Shown: positions 29,022 to 38,033, counted from the stretch's first letter. The stretch: 64,000 nt of DNA from Paludibacteraceae bacterium (GCA_024399545.1 JAKSNS010000004.1:1-64000), one strand, 5' to 3'. The notes: a model not told the origin generated them from the sequence alone. Translations and numbers: made by a program.

Positions 29022-29085
29022 GAACAGATGTGTTAGCATGATGGCTTTTTCGGGAACTCAAAAGCCATGCAAAATGTGTCTTTAT
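29022..29085 (+). repeat. 64-base direct repeat with internal hairpin, copy 2
   Basis: Near-identical to 28651-28714. Here the stem is a perfect ATGGCTTTT/AAAAGCCAT. Confidence 0.8.
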
Positions 29086-29216
29086 GTTGCAATGCTTAGA
29101 CATAGCTTCCGCCCTGCCCTATACTTTTTCGCTCTTGCAGAGCTTATTTGAATCTGTACTAACAGGTTACTAATAACACTATCCACTCAAAAAGTTATAG
29201 AGCCGAAACTTTATTT

Positions 29217-30506
29217 TTACATTCCACCTATAGGCTGAACCACGCGACGCGATTTCTCGACATCGAGCATCTGATAAAGCATATTCTTAGGATCATCAAA
29301 AAGTTTCTTATTCGCAAGGTAGTCCTTTTCCTGATAGTCTGAAGCCTGCAAGAAAAGGTTATGACTTAGGCAGCGTTTCAACTGGTCGATATTCATCGAA
29401 CCGTTCGCCCAACGTGAACATTCATCTAGTTTAAGATAACGTTTGCAGTGTTGCCACTCCTCATCAGGCAATCTTTCCAAACCTTTTGCTTCGGGATTTG
29501 CCTCCATAGTCTCCCTATATACAACATCAAGTCTCGGCAAATCAACCCATTGCGACATAGTAGTCTCAAGCAGTTTCAAGTTTTTCTTGTTGCGATCGGT
29601 ATAATAACCAAGATACGCATGGTTTGGAGTTACGAAAATTATAGGTTTCAACCCAATTTTACGCATTACCGAGGCAAAAAAAACACAAGCATCCACACAA
29701 TTCGCCTGACGCAGTTTATAGACCTCCTCAAAGAAACGAATATGCTGAACATTCGCCCTTTTTGCAGGCGAAGAGGTGGTAGAGATTGAAGCGTATGTCA
29801 TTCCACGGTTGAGCGCATAATGCCAAATTGCCTCGACTTGTTTCACAACCTCATCCTTACCAGATTGATAACCAACAATCCTACGGGTAACTCCCTGGTC
29901 AAGCATAGAAGAGATAACACTGTCAATGTATGGATGTTCCTCATTGACATACGCAGTAAACATCCAACGGAAATCATGTATTTCGCCAGCCGTATCTTTA
30001 AGTGAGAGCAGGCATTCGTTGGCGGAACGGTAATTAATCCTGATATTCTTAACATCCACCTCCTCGTCATCTATAATACAGTGTATAGTGAGGTCAACAA
30101 CACCCTGACGACGAATGCGATAGAGGTCATCGTATTTCCATTTTACGATAGGGTGTAACGTGTATCTATGATTTCGTTGTTCAAGGACTTGTTGAACCTG
30201 CGTAGTGTAATTCAACGGTGTTGAATCAATCACCAATGTCATAACAGCATTGTGGCAAGGAGCTGTGGCTTTTACCGTAAAGAATGATGTCTTTTCATTT
30301 ATCACTGAGTCATCAGGGACAAAATGAGAAAGTCCAAGTACGAGGGACGGATAAAAGAGGTTCTCGAAAGAGACATTATAAGTAGCCTGAAAATTGACCA
30401 TCTTTGGGTCATATTTTCTACCACAAGCCGACACAAACAGCATTGTCACCACAAGGAATACGAGTGATAAACGTCTTATATATGGATTTTCAACACGAAA
30501 AGACAT
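29217..30506 (-). CDS. Lipoprotein with transglutaminase-like domain
   Basis: 429 residues. Signal peptide with lipobox VSAC, lipidated Cys28. A beta-rich N-terminal half is followed by a transglutaminase-like region with NCVDACVFF (Cys270 or Cys274) and PNHAYLG (His296), the order expected for the papain-like triad. The acidic third member cannot be fixed. Such domains act as proteases or peptidoglycan/peptide cross-link enzymes. The target is unknown. It is the last gene of the rsmA run, 5 bases after the EF-hand protein. Confidence 0.8.
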   Translation of the reverse strand: MSFRVENPYIRRLSLVFLVVTMLFVSACGRKYDPKMVNFQATYNVSFENLFYPSLVLGLSHFVPDDSVINEKTSFFTVKATAPCHNAVMTLVIDSTPLNYTTQVQQVLEQRNHRYTLHPIVKWKYDDLYRIRRQGVVDLTIHCIIDDEEVDVKNIRINYRSANECLLSLKDTAGEIHDFRWMFTAYVNEEHPYIDSVISSMLDQGVTRRIVGYQSGKDEVVKQVEAIWHYALNRGMTYASISTTSSPAKRANVQHIRFFEEVYKLRQANCVDACVFFASVMRKIGLKPIIFVTPNHAYLGYYTDRNKKNLKLLETTMSQWVDLPRLDVVYRETMEANPEAKGLERLPDEEWQHCKRYLKLDECSRWANGSMNIDQLKRCLSHNLFLQASDYQEKDYLANKKLFDDPKNMLYQMLDVEKSRRVVQPIGGM

Positions 30507-30511
30507 AAATA

Positions 30512-32443
30512 CTATAACCCAAGTTTACCCATTGCCCAAAAATACCAGCAAACCACTAAAGCCGCCATAACCAACATTATAACGATAGCCAAAAGCACCC
30601 ATCTCCACTTTCCGCTTTTTTTCTTGATAGCCCCCTCGAAACGCAAGTCAGGTATCTGAATTTTAGGGACAACCGCAGCCTTGGTCAATGTGTTACCAAA
30701 TAAAATACTAATTATCAAAGAGGTATTCATCGCCCATCCATTGGCATTTAACAACGGAGACAAATCCCTCTTCCTCAGTTTCAACCATGCCAAAACCATC
30801 GACGGACCAGAAATCAGCAGCAGCACGCCTGCTATGGCAATTGGCATTTGCCACCAAGACAAATTAATGAATCCAGTGAAGGCACTTGTCAAAAAACCTC
30901 CGATATACCCAATCGCCATACCGATGGCTGCAAAGATACCACAGAACTTAGCAATATCAAATGCCTGTTTTTTCGATTTTTCCGTATCCTCTATCTGTTT
31001 ATCAACTACCTCAGACGCTTTTTGTATATTCTCCGTAGAGGTGTCAATCTTGGCAGATGCCTCGTCTAATACTTTTTGTTCTTTGGCGGACGCTATCTTC
31101 GAGACTTGGTTTTCAATAAAGTCAATGAATTTCCTATATGGCATATAGAACGCCTGACCAATCGAAATAGGGTTGTCAATAATATGCAGGACTGTAGCAT
31201 CATAGTCATTTCCAGCCCTATCAAAAAACAACGCATGCGTCCCCACACGGATATTCCTAACCCCACCTGAAGTCAAAGCCGCCACAATGTTCATACTCTT
31301 ACCCAAGGTCTTAGACTCGCAATGACAATAAATGAGGAACATTCCAGTATGCCTTGCCTGTTCAACAGAGACGTTCAAGTTATCTATTTTCAGACAAAGT
31401 TTACAACACCTCTGGTCAATATACAACTCACCCGCCTGGAAAATAGCCAACTTCTTGCCATCGTAAAAATCTGAGAAAGTAACATAATTGCACAGCAACC
31501 TATAGAAATCCCTACGCAACATAACCAATTTGCGCATCTCCTCAATTACCGTACGTTTCTCCGCCAAATCCTTCTCTGCCTCCACGACACTCTTCCCAAC
31601 TTCCTCACGACCAGCCATCCATGCCCTGTAAATGCCAATCTTCGCTTTCACCTCACGCCATTGTTCCTCGCTCAACTCCCTCTTTTCGCCGAACATTGGC
31701 ACAAGCACTTCACTGTGCAAGACCTCCATTCTTCTTTTCCATGCAGGGTTTACGTTATTCCAATTAAGCACAGACTTCTCGCCTACCCTTGCCAACGGCA
31801 TTTTCTCCAAAGCGGCACACTCTTCTGAAAGAACGTCCGAGGCAATAGCCTCAACATCAGCCACCTTGACATCCAAAGTCTCAACAGCATTGTCAGCATA
31901 CCTTGCCACAGCACAACGTGCGAAATAATCATCAATCTTGCTTTCAACAGCCTCGATTGCCTTATTAGCAGCATCACTTTTATCACCAAAAGGCAAATTC
32001 TCAGCAGTAGCCTCAGTCGCTTTGTCAATTTTAGCCTTAATTTCAGCGTCAAGTTCGGCAACAATTGCGTCGGCATCACTCACCAACGCTTTTTCCATTC
32101 CCTTGCTCTCCATCAAAGCAGCAATCTTAGCAGCATCGGCATCACTCCTGTTTAATGCAGACAAAGGCAACTCGTCACCTTCCGTAAGCAGGATGTCTAT
32201 ATTGTTCAGCATACGACACAGGTAATTCGTCGTATCGTTTATCTCGTTTATATGAATCGCCCCATCCTTGTTCGAGTCAAGCAGGGTTAACGATTTCTCC
32301 TCAAGTTCCAAACCGCTAACTGGACACGACAGAACCGTCCATAATTTAGGATCAAGTTTAGGCAATCTCTTTATCTCGTCCGCCGTTTCTACTTTCACCC
32401 TCGGCGTTCCGCCTACCATTGAGTATCTCCATTGTTCTGACAT
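30512..32443 (-). CDS. EF-hand membrane protein of unknown function
   Basis: 643 residues. A canonical 12-residue EF-hand loop runs from Asp56 to Glu67 (DSNKDGAIHINE). A long Ala/Lys/Glu-rich helical region follows (about 100-330, likely coiled coil), then a globular part with paired Cys (QRCCKLC), another helix (about 460-500), two or three membrane segments (about 505-570), and a final membrane helix at the C-terminus. There is no signal peptide, so the EF-hand may face the cytoplasm. I do not recognise a characterised family. The gene is tightly coupled to a transglutaminase-like lipoprotein (downstream) and an exported flavodoxin-like protein (upstream). Confidence 0.75.
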   Translation of the reverse strand: MSEQWRYSMVGGTPRVKVETADEIKRLPKLDPKLWTVLSCPVSGLELEEKSLTLLDSNKDGAIHINEINDTTNYLCRMLNNIDILLTEGDELPLSALNRSDADAAKIAALMESKGMEKALVSDADAIVAELDAEIKAKIDKATEATAENLPFGDKSDAANKAIEAVESKIDDYFARCAVARYADNAVETLDVKVADVEAIASDVLSEECAALEKMPLARVGEKSVLNWNNVNPAWKRRMEVLHSEVLVPMFGEKRELSEEQWREVKAKIGIYRAWMAGREEVGKSVVEAEKDLAEKRTVIEEMRKLVMLRRDFYRLLCNYVTFSDFYDGKKLAIFQAGELYIDQRCCKLCLKIDNLNVSVEQARHTGMFLIYCHCESKTLGKSMNIVAALTSGGVRNIRVGTHALFFDRAGNDYDATVLHIIDNPISIGQAFYMPYRKFIDFIENQVSKIASAKEQKVLDEASAKIDTSTENIQKASEVVDKQIEDTEKSKKQAFDIAKFCGIFAAIGMAIGYIGGFLTSAFTGFINLSWWQMPIAIAGVLLLISGPSMVLAWLKLRKRDLSPLLNANGWAMNTSLIISILFGNTLTKAAVVPKIQIPDLRFEGAIKKKSGKWRWVLLAIVIMLVMAALVVCWYFWAMGKLGL

Positions 32444-32456
32444 AGGGCTTATTTTT

Positions 32457-33599
32457 TTAAGGTTTCAACAAATCTCTTCTTATTATCCTGTAATGAGGAT
32501 GGTAGCACTCATTAAACACTTTTGAATGGTGCATACCATACTTCCCTTCTGCCAATCGTGTACTAATCAAAGTCAAATCCTCGGTGAAATTATCAACCTT
32601 GAAATTGTATTCCTTCATAATCGAAAGTATGAAATTCCACTCTTTCAGCCAACCTGCCGTGTCAACCTTCACCTCGACAGACTGCATAAGGTCATTCACA
32701 TAACCTTTGGTATTAATTTCCCCGTTTTTGATTTTCCACAAATCAACCCTCACGTATCTTCCTAACGCACCACACTTCTCCATACCTGTCGCTTCAGCGA
32801 ACATTCCTTTGCAATCCATCTTTTTACCTACGGTCATACTATCCACCATTTTCAACTCGTCTTTTATATATTTCTTAGCCCTACCTTTACTTTCTATAAT
32901 GTGTCCTGCACCAAAATAATCCTGGTAGAAACTTTTATAAACGTCGCAAAGAGTTATCTTAGGGTACCTGCATTTCATCTCCTTAAGCGAAGCCAACACA
33001 TTCATAGAAGTCAATTCACCGTAGTTTGCTATGCTAAACAGATTGCAAACCCAACTCAGCACCTCGCGATGCCCTCCCTTCTCAACTTTGTCCTCTATTA
33101 AGCATAAGCCCTTTTCAACCTCTGCATTTACATATTTCTTGTACAGCAAATCAAGCACGCCGCTCTCCTCACGGCCGCTTGTCATAAAAGGTATCACCCT
33201 CTTACCTGCCAATCTCTCGTCACGGGCAAAAGAAGCCGCAGGTGCCGCCCAATCTCCGAACCAAACAGGGGAACCAATGAAAACCACATCGTAATCTTCC
33301 ATTCGCACCTCTGGAAGTTTAAGCTCTATCCTTATGTTTTTATGAAACTCTGTTTTCGCCCTCAACTCAAACGAGTCAGCATTTTGCGAATAAGGCACGG
33401 CTGGTTCAATCCTCAACAAGTCACCGCCTGTATATCTTGCAATGTATTCAGCCATTGCCTGGGTATGACCCCCTTTAGAATAGTATGCCACAAGTACACG
33501 GAGTCTGCCGTTCCCTGGATTTTTCCCCATCAAGGTTACAGGCATTCCCATAACGAAAAGCATTAGCACAAGAAGTGCCTTGAAAACATTTTTTCCCAT
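32457..33599 (-). CDS. Exported flavodoxin-like protein with unknown C-terminal domain
   Basis: 380 residues. A hydrophobic N-terminus (about 5-25) looks like a signal peptide. It is followed by a flavodoxin fold with the phosphate-binding loop YYSKGGHTQAMAE (about 39-51) and the SPVWFGDWAAP segment that usually contacts the isoalloxazine ring (about 108-118). The last 180 residues do not resemble flavodoxin and I do not recognise them. Most flavodoxins are cytoplasmic, so export and a C-terminal extension are unusual. It is 6 bases from aguB and 13 bases from the EF-hand gene. Confidence 0.78.
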   Translation of the reverse strand: MGKNVFKALLVLMLFVMGMPVTLMGKNPGNGRLRVLVAYYSKGGHTQAMAEYIARYTGGDLLRIEPAVPYSQNADSFELRAKTEFHKNIRIELKLPEVRMEDYDVVFIGSPVWFGDWAAPAASFARDERLAGKRVIPFMTSGREESGVLDLLYKKYVNAEVEKGLCLIEDKVEKGGHREVLSWVCNLFSIANYGELTSMNVLASLKEMKCRYPKITLCDVYKSFYQDYFGAGHIIESKGRAKKYIKDELKMVDSMTVGKKMDCKGMFAEATGMEKCGALGRYVRVDLWKIKNGEINTKGYVNDLMQSVEVKVDTAGWLKEWNFILSIMKEYNFKVDNFTEDLTLISTRLAEGKYGMHHSKVFNECYHPHYRIIRRDLLKP

Positions 33600-33605
33600 A
33601 ATACT

Positions 33606-34481
33606 CTATTTTATGAATCTCTTTAATATGTTACCATACTCGTCAATCCTCCTGTCACGGAAGAAAGGCCACCACCTTCTCACGTTTTCGGAGTGTTTTA
33701 GGTCAATATCCACCATCAAGACGCACTCTTCGTCTTTTGGTGCTTGAGCAAGCAACTCGCCCTGCGAACCTGCCACGAAACTGCTTCCCCAGAATTGTAT
33801 CCCCTTTGTCCTGCCGCTTGGGTCATCCTCATGGCCTGTCCTATTGACAGTCACCACAGGCAACCCATTAGCCACCGCATGCCCCCTCTGCACAGTTATC
33901 CACGCCTCACGCTGACGTTCCTGCTCTTCAATGCTGTCACTGCTTTCGTAACCTATGGCCGTTGGATAAATCAGCACTTCTGATCCAGCCATAGACATGA
34001 GCCTTGCAGCCTCAGGATACCATTGATCCCAACATACCATAACCCCCAAAGTCCCTACGGATGTCTGTATCGGATTAAAACCCAAGTCCCCAGGAGTGAA
34101 GTAGAATTTCTCATAATAAGCAGGGTCGTCAGGTATGTGCATTTTTCTGTATTTCCCGGCAATGCTTCCGTCTTTCTCGAAAACGACAGCTGTGTTATGA
34201 TACAAACCAGCCGCCCGACGCTCGAACATAGAGGTCACAAGTACGACGCCACATTCTCGTGCCACGCCACTGTAGAAATCAGTCCCCTGACCAGGAATAC
34301 TCTCCGCAAGGTCAAAGTTCCTCACATCCTCTGTCTGGCAGAAATATGTGGTGTCGTGAAGTTCCTGAAGAACCACGAGTTCCGCACCTTCTTTAGCCGC
34401 TTTCCTTATTTGTTCAGCCAGTTTCCTTCTATTCTCGTTTTTGTCTGCGCCTATGCGCTGCTGTATCAATGCTGTTTTCAT
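33606..34481 (-). CDS. aguB: N-carbamoylputrescine amidase
   Basis: 291-residue nitrilase-superfamily amidase, converting N-carbamoylputrescine to putrescine. The catalytic triad is visible: Glu40 (VVLQELHD), Lys113 (KYRKMHIP) and Cys150 (VMVCWDQWYPE). The sequence is typical of plant/Bacteroidota AguB. The start overlaps the porin stop by 4 bases (ATGA). The usual partner agmatine deiminase (aguA) is not adjacent. Confidence 0.92.
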   Translation of the reverse strand: MKTALIQQRIGADKNENRRKLAEQIRKAAKEGAELVVLQELHDTTYFCQTEDVRNFDLAESIPGQGTDFYSGVARECGVVLVTSMFERRAAGLYHNTAVVFEKDGSIAGKYRKMHIPDDPAYYEKFYFTPGDLGFNPIQTSVGTLGVMVCWDQWYPEAARLMSMAGSEVLIYPTAIGYESSDSIEEQERQREAWITVQRGHAVANGLPVVTVNRTGHEDDPSGRTKGIQFWGSSFVAGSQGELLAQAPKDEECVLMVDIDLKHSENVRRWWPFFRDRRIDEYGNILKRFIK

Positions 34482-35683
34482 TTCTTTATCTCAAAAGCGG
34501 TAAAATCCACCGTCAAACCAAGCGTAAGGTTATGTCGTTTCAAATCATAATCCTTATAACTGTCATAAGCGACATTAAGTGTTTGGTTCCAGAAAGCGTG
34601 CAATCTGAAAAAACGCTGTTTCTTTATAGGGAACACCTCAACGCCAAAACCGTAGGTCAGCAATTGGTCTTTGTACCTTATCCAATATGGCTCGTCATCT
34701 GACATTCCTTCAAACAGATTCGTACGGTTTTGGTCATAATCCACTTTGCCAAAAACGGTAGCCCAACCTAAAATGTCACCCTTGACATTCAGCACTCCCG
34801 AAAAGTCGCCAAAAGGGTTATGGTTTGCATGGAATCTGTTTGTCCAGTCAAGTTCTATGGTCATTGGCCCTGCCAAAAACCTATTTCCCAAGACAACTTG
34901 ACCCATATAAGTGCCGTCTTTAACCTCCATTACGTTGACGGAATACGAACTTTGAAATATATCATAGTCGCCATACCACAGCAAAGAGTACGAATACATA
35001 CTGTTCGACATTCCTTTACCTACAGTATTGAAAGGCGAGTTGGCTATTTCAGCCACCAACGAGTTTCTACCGTCCTTGAATTTATATCCACCCCTGATTC
35101 CCAGCTGGAAACAATAAACCTGATTCCAGAACTCAGTTGAGTAATATATGTCAATAGGAGCAGCATCGTATTCCCAACCACCAATAGCTATTGGGAATTT
35201 CCCCGCCGCAATGTTCCATCCTGACTTGAAATCGTACTGCATGAACGCCTTGTCTATTGATTTGAACACTGCGTCGATGCTGTTCAAGCGGTTGAGTCTC
35301 TGACGATAGTGGTACGACAACCCTTCGGTTATGTTGCCGTCCAAATAGAATTGCAGGTATTTCCCGGCAAAACCAGACTTATATGCCTCAGCACCATCAA
35401 ATTCCCTTTCTTTTGAAGAACGTGCGTCGAACATTGACTGCCACTCACCACGGAAATCGAAATGGATTTTTATCGGCTGTTTTTTCTTTTCTGGCTTAGA
35501 GATTTCGCCACTCCGCACCTGTGCGATTTTTGCAGTATCGCTTGTGAGAATATACTCCCTGACGACTTCCCTAATTACAATCGTGTCGCGCACAGTGTCA
35601 CGTTTGATGACTACATCCTGTGCCCTGACTACACCCACGGCCATTACAGCCGCCATTAACAGAACTAATTTTTTTAATATCAT
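34478..35683 (-). CDS. Outer-membrane porin-like beta-barrel protein
   Basis: 401 residues with a signal peptide (1-21, ending VVRAQ), a polar linker rich in DTVRDTI-like repeats (about 24-75), then alternating beta strands to a C-terminal FTAFEIKK. It looks like a phosphate-selective porin O/P type barrel. The solute is unknown. It sits 4 bases after corA and overlaps aguB, which suggests co-expression rather than a clear functional link. Confidence 0.75.
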   Translation of the reverse strand: MILKKLVLLMAAVMAVGVVRAQDVVIKRDTVRDTIVIREVVREYILTSDTAKIAQVRSGEISKPEKKKQPIKIHFDFRGEWQSMFDARSSKEREFDGAEAYKSGFAGKYLQFYLDGNITEGLSYHYRQRLNRLNSIDAVFKSIDKAFMQYDFKSGWNIAAGKFPIAIGGWEYDAAPIDIYYSTEFWNQVYCFQLGIRGGYKFKDGRNSLVAEIANSPFNTVGKGMSNSMYSYSLLWYGDYDIFQSSYSVNVMEVKDGTYMGQVVLGNRFLAGPMTIELDWTNRFHANHNPFGDFSGVLNVKGDILGWATVFGKVDYDQNRTNLFEGMSDDEPYWIRYKDQLLTYGFGVEVFPIKKQRFFRLHAFWNQTLNVAYDSYKDYDLKRHNLTLGLTVDFTAFEIKK

Positions 35684-35687
35684 ATCG

Positions 35688-36635
35688 TTATAACCATTTT
35701 TTCAGTTTGAAATATACCAAAATAAACACCACGGTAAGTATCATCAACCCTCCGGCAAACAAGTAGCCATATTGCCACTGCAGCTCTGGCATGTGTACAA
35801 AGTTCATACCATACATGCTGGCAATCAGCGTTGGAGGCAAGAATATCACACTAACGATAGTGAAAATCTTTATTATCTTGTTCTGCTGAATATTGACAAG
35901 ACCAAGAAAAGTGTCCTGAAGGTATTCAAGCCTGTCGAACGAGAACCTGGTGTGCTCAAACAGCGAATTGATATCCTTGATGATTATAGACAGTTTTGCC
36001 CTTGCCTCGACAGGGAACAACTCACAACGGAGCATATTAGAGCATACCCTGCTACGGTCAACGATATTCTCACGGATGAGCATCGTTTTCTCCTGCAACT
36101 CCTTGATGGCTATGAGTATATCGTCCGACACATCGTCATCGTCTTTCAACCTGTTTGACAATGTCGTCACCTCTCGCGTCATGTCCTCAATCATGTCAGC
36201 ATCGTTTTCGACCCTTGTCTCAAGCAGAGCCACCAATACGAAGTATCCTGAAGGGTAGTTCCTTGGGTTTGCGAACATTTTGCGTACAGTCTCGTTGAAC
36301 GACGGCAATTGTTGGTTCCTGACCGTCACCAGAATGTTGTTTTTCATTATGAAAGAGACTGTTTCCTCCTCGAAACTCTCCAAGAGGAAATTCGAGTTAG
36401 CCACAATGCTATCCTCCGTCTCAATGTAACGTGACGACATCTCAATCTCTTCCATCTCCTCTTCTTCCTGAATATATATCTTGAGGAACTGTTCAAGTTC
36501 GCTCTCGACCTCAACGGTCACGTCGTTGAGGTCTATCCACAGTAGTTCAGCAAGTTCGACATCCCTAAGGATGTCCATTGTCTTGGCTATTTTTATCCTG
36601 CCGTTTTCTTTATAGAATATCCTTAATTCCGACAT
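35688..36635 (-). CDS. corA: CorA family magnesium/divalent cation transporter
   Basis: 315 residues. A long cytoplasmic helical domain is followed by two C-terminal membrane helices, with the signature YGMNF (Gly276-Met277-Asn278) at the end of the first. The acidic run EEEEMEEIEM (about 56-65) is notable. It follows rsmA by 17 bases. Ion specificity among Mg, Co, Ni and Zn is not certain. Confidence 0.94.
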   Translation of the reverse strand: MSELRIFYKENGRIKIAKTMDILRDVELAELLWIDLNDVTVEVESELEQFLKIYIQEEEEMEEIEMSSRYIETEDSIVANSNFLLESFEEETVSFIMKNNILVTVRNQQLPSFNETVRKMFANPRNYPSGYFVLVALLETRVENDADMIEDMTREVTTLSNRLKDDDDVSDDILIAIKELQEKTMLIRENIVDRSRVCSNMLRCELFPVEARAKLSIIIKDINSLFEHTRFSFDRLEYLQDTFLGLVNIQQNKIIKIFTIVSVIFLPPTLIASMYGMNFVHMPELQWQYGYLFAGGLMILTVVFILVYFKLKKWL

Positions 36636-36652
36636 GTTAATTTATTTACACG

Positions 36653-37423
36653 TTAATGATTTAGAATTAGGTTCGTCAATGCGACAAACTCCTCGACGCT
36701 TAGTGTTTCCGGTCGTCGGTTGAACACGTCGTCATTCTCAATCCTTTCGTTCAGCAGTTGTTTTAGCGAGTTCCTCATGGTTTTCCTTCGTTGGTTGAAC
36801 GCCCTTTTCACGATGTCAATGAACGCTTTTTCGTCACAACCAAGCGATTTTCTACCATTCCTCGTCATGCGTATCACTGCGGATTTGACCTTCGGCGGAG
36901 GATTGAACACGTGTTCATGTACTGTCATTACGTATTCTATATCGTAGAAGGCCTGAAGCAACACAGACGTAATGCCGTAGGTCTTGTTTCCTGGTCCTGC
37001 GGCAATCCTTTCCGCAACCTCTTTTTGTATCATCCCTGCGCAAATAGGTATTCTATCCCTATTTTCCAACACTTTGAAGAATATTTGCGACGATATGTTG
37101 TATGGGTAATTGCCAATCACCATAAAATCACCATCTCCTGGAAATAATGTCCGCAAATCCAACTTCAGGAAATCACCCTCAATCACTTTCACATCTGCCA
37201 ATTCACGCATGAGATACTCCACTGACTCATGGTCAATTTCGACGGCTGTCAAGCGCTCTCCGTGTATCTCTTTCAGGTACTTAGTAAGCACACCCATGCC
37301 TGGACCAATCTCCAAAACAGGAAGACCATTATCCATAGGAAGAGTCTCGGCAATAGCCTTTGCCACACCCTCATCCGTCAGGAAATGCTGTCCTAAGCGT
37401 TTTTTTGCGTGAACTTCTATCAT
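36653..37423 (-). CDS. rsmA: 16S rRNA dimethyladenosine transferase
   Basis: 256-residue KsgA-type enzyme that dimethylates two adjacent adenines near the 16S 3-prime end. Motifs: RLGQHFLTDEGV (9-20), LEIGPGMGVLTKYL (SAM site) and NYPYNIS (the NPPY-like catalytic loop). It heads a seven-gene minus-strand run with gaps of at most 17 bases. Confidence 0.97.
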   Translation of the reverse strand: MIEVHAKKRLGQHFLTDEGVAKAIAETLPMDNGLPVLEIGPGMGVLTKYLKEIHGERLTAVEIDHESVEYLMRELADVKVIEGDFLKLDLRTLFPGDGDFMVIGNYPYNISSQIFFKVLENRDRIPICAGMIQKEVAERIAAGPGNKTYGITSVLLQAFYDIEYVMTVHEHVFNPPPKVKSAVIRMTRNGRKSLGCDEKAFIDIVKRAFNQRRKTMRNSLKQLLNERIENDDVFNRRPETLSVEEFVALTNLILNH

Positions 37424-37440
37424 AATTCATTTTTTTTTCG

Positions 37441-37448
37441 TACCTTTG
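37441..37448 (+). promoter_or_regulatory. -7 box for the GtrA-like gene
   Basis: TACCTTTG on the plus strand. It implies a start near 37455 and rules out the Met codon at 37446 as translation start. No convincing -33 box was found. Confidence 0.6.
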
Positions 37449-37491
37449 CACACTGATTTTCAGATGAAACCATTCACAATGGTTCAGCCTG

Positions 37492-37523
37492 CAAAGATAA
37501 TAATAAATATCCAAAACACCAAA
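37492..37523 (-). promoter_or_regulatory. rsmA operon promoter
   Basis: TTTG (37523-37520), 20 bases, TATCTTTG (37499-37492) on the minus strand, an ideal match. The start near 37485 lies inside the leader of the divergent GtrA-like gene, so the two transcripts should overlap by about 30 bases at their 5-prime ends. Confidence 0.8.
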
Positions 37524-37550
37524 CAGTTACACAAAAATCCGCCAAAAAAA

Positions 37551-38033
37551 ATGAAACTCCAGTTTTTTCTGCTTCGCATCATCGATTTTTTCTATACGCC
37601 ATTCCGCCGTTTCTGCCCTCGACAAGTCTTCAGATATGGTGTGTCGGGCGGTGCTAACATGCTACTGGACTGGTTTCTCTATTTCGTCATCTACCACATT
37701 TTATATATAGCAACTTCGGGGGATGTCATCTCCCTTCATTTCATCGCCATAACGCCACACATAGCCGCTTTCCTCATCGTGTTCCCTATAACGACCTTGA
37801 CAGGCTTCTGGCTTGCACGGAATATCAGTTTCAACGAATCACTCCTGCGTGGGCGCACGCAACTTGTTCGTTATGTCTCCGTCGTCTTAGCCAACATCCT
37901 CATCAACTACGCTTGCCTGAAATTCTTCATTGAGTTTTGCCACTTTTTTCCTACTCCTTCCAAGATGCTCACAACAGTTATCACCGTGGTTTTTTCCTTC
38001 TTTATGCAAAAATTTTTCACCTTCAAAGCATAA
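37551..38033 (+). CDS. GtrA-like membrane protein
   Basis: 160 residues with about four membrane helices, including the GtrA-type segment FRYGVSGGANMLLDWF (about 26-41). GtrA proteins are small membrane proteins linked to translocation of lipid-linked sugars or cell-surface polysaccharides. An in-frame extension to 37446 would begin inside the -7 box, so the Met at 37551 is chosen. No glycosyltransferase gene is adjacent. Confidence 0.82.
   Translation: MKLQFFLLRIIDFFYTPFRRFCPRQVFRYGVSGGANMLLDWFLYFVIYHILYIATSGDVISLHFIAITPHIAAFLIVFPITTLTGFWLARNISFNESLLRGRTQLVRYVSVVLANILINYACLKFFIEFCHFFPTPSKMLTTVITVVFSFFMQKFFTFKA

Larger units (their letters stand above)
28401..29216. other. Structured, repeat-rich non-coding region
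   Basis: 816 bases without a credible gene. In order: the TTCTATAACGAATTGAG module (28411-28427), a nested stem structure (28450-28511), the GTACCAAGTTATTATT module (28619-28634), a 64-base hairpin repeat (28651-28714), a MITE-like element (28784-28994), the second copy of the 64-base repeat (29022-29085), and a weak hairpin AAAGTT/AACTTT near 29197-29214 past the lipoprotein gene. The short frame at 28583-28768 covers repeat sequence and is not supported as a gene. Confidence 0.75.
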
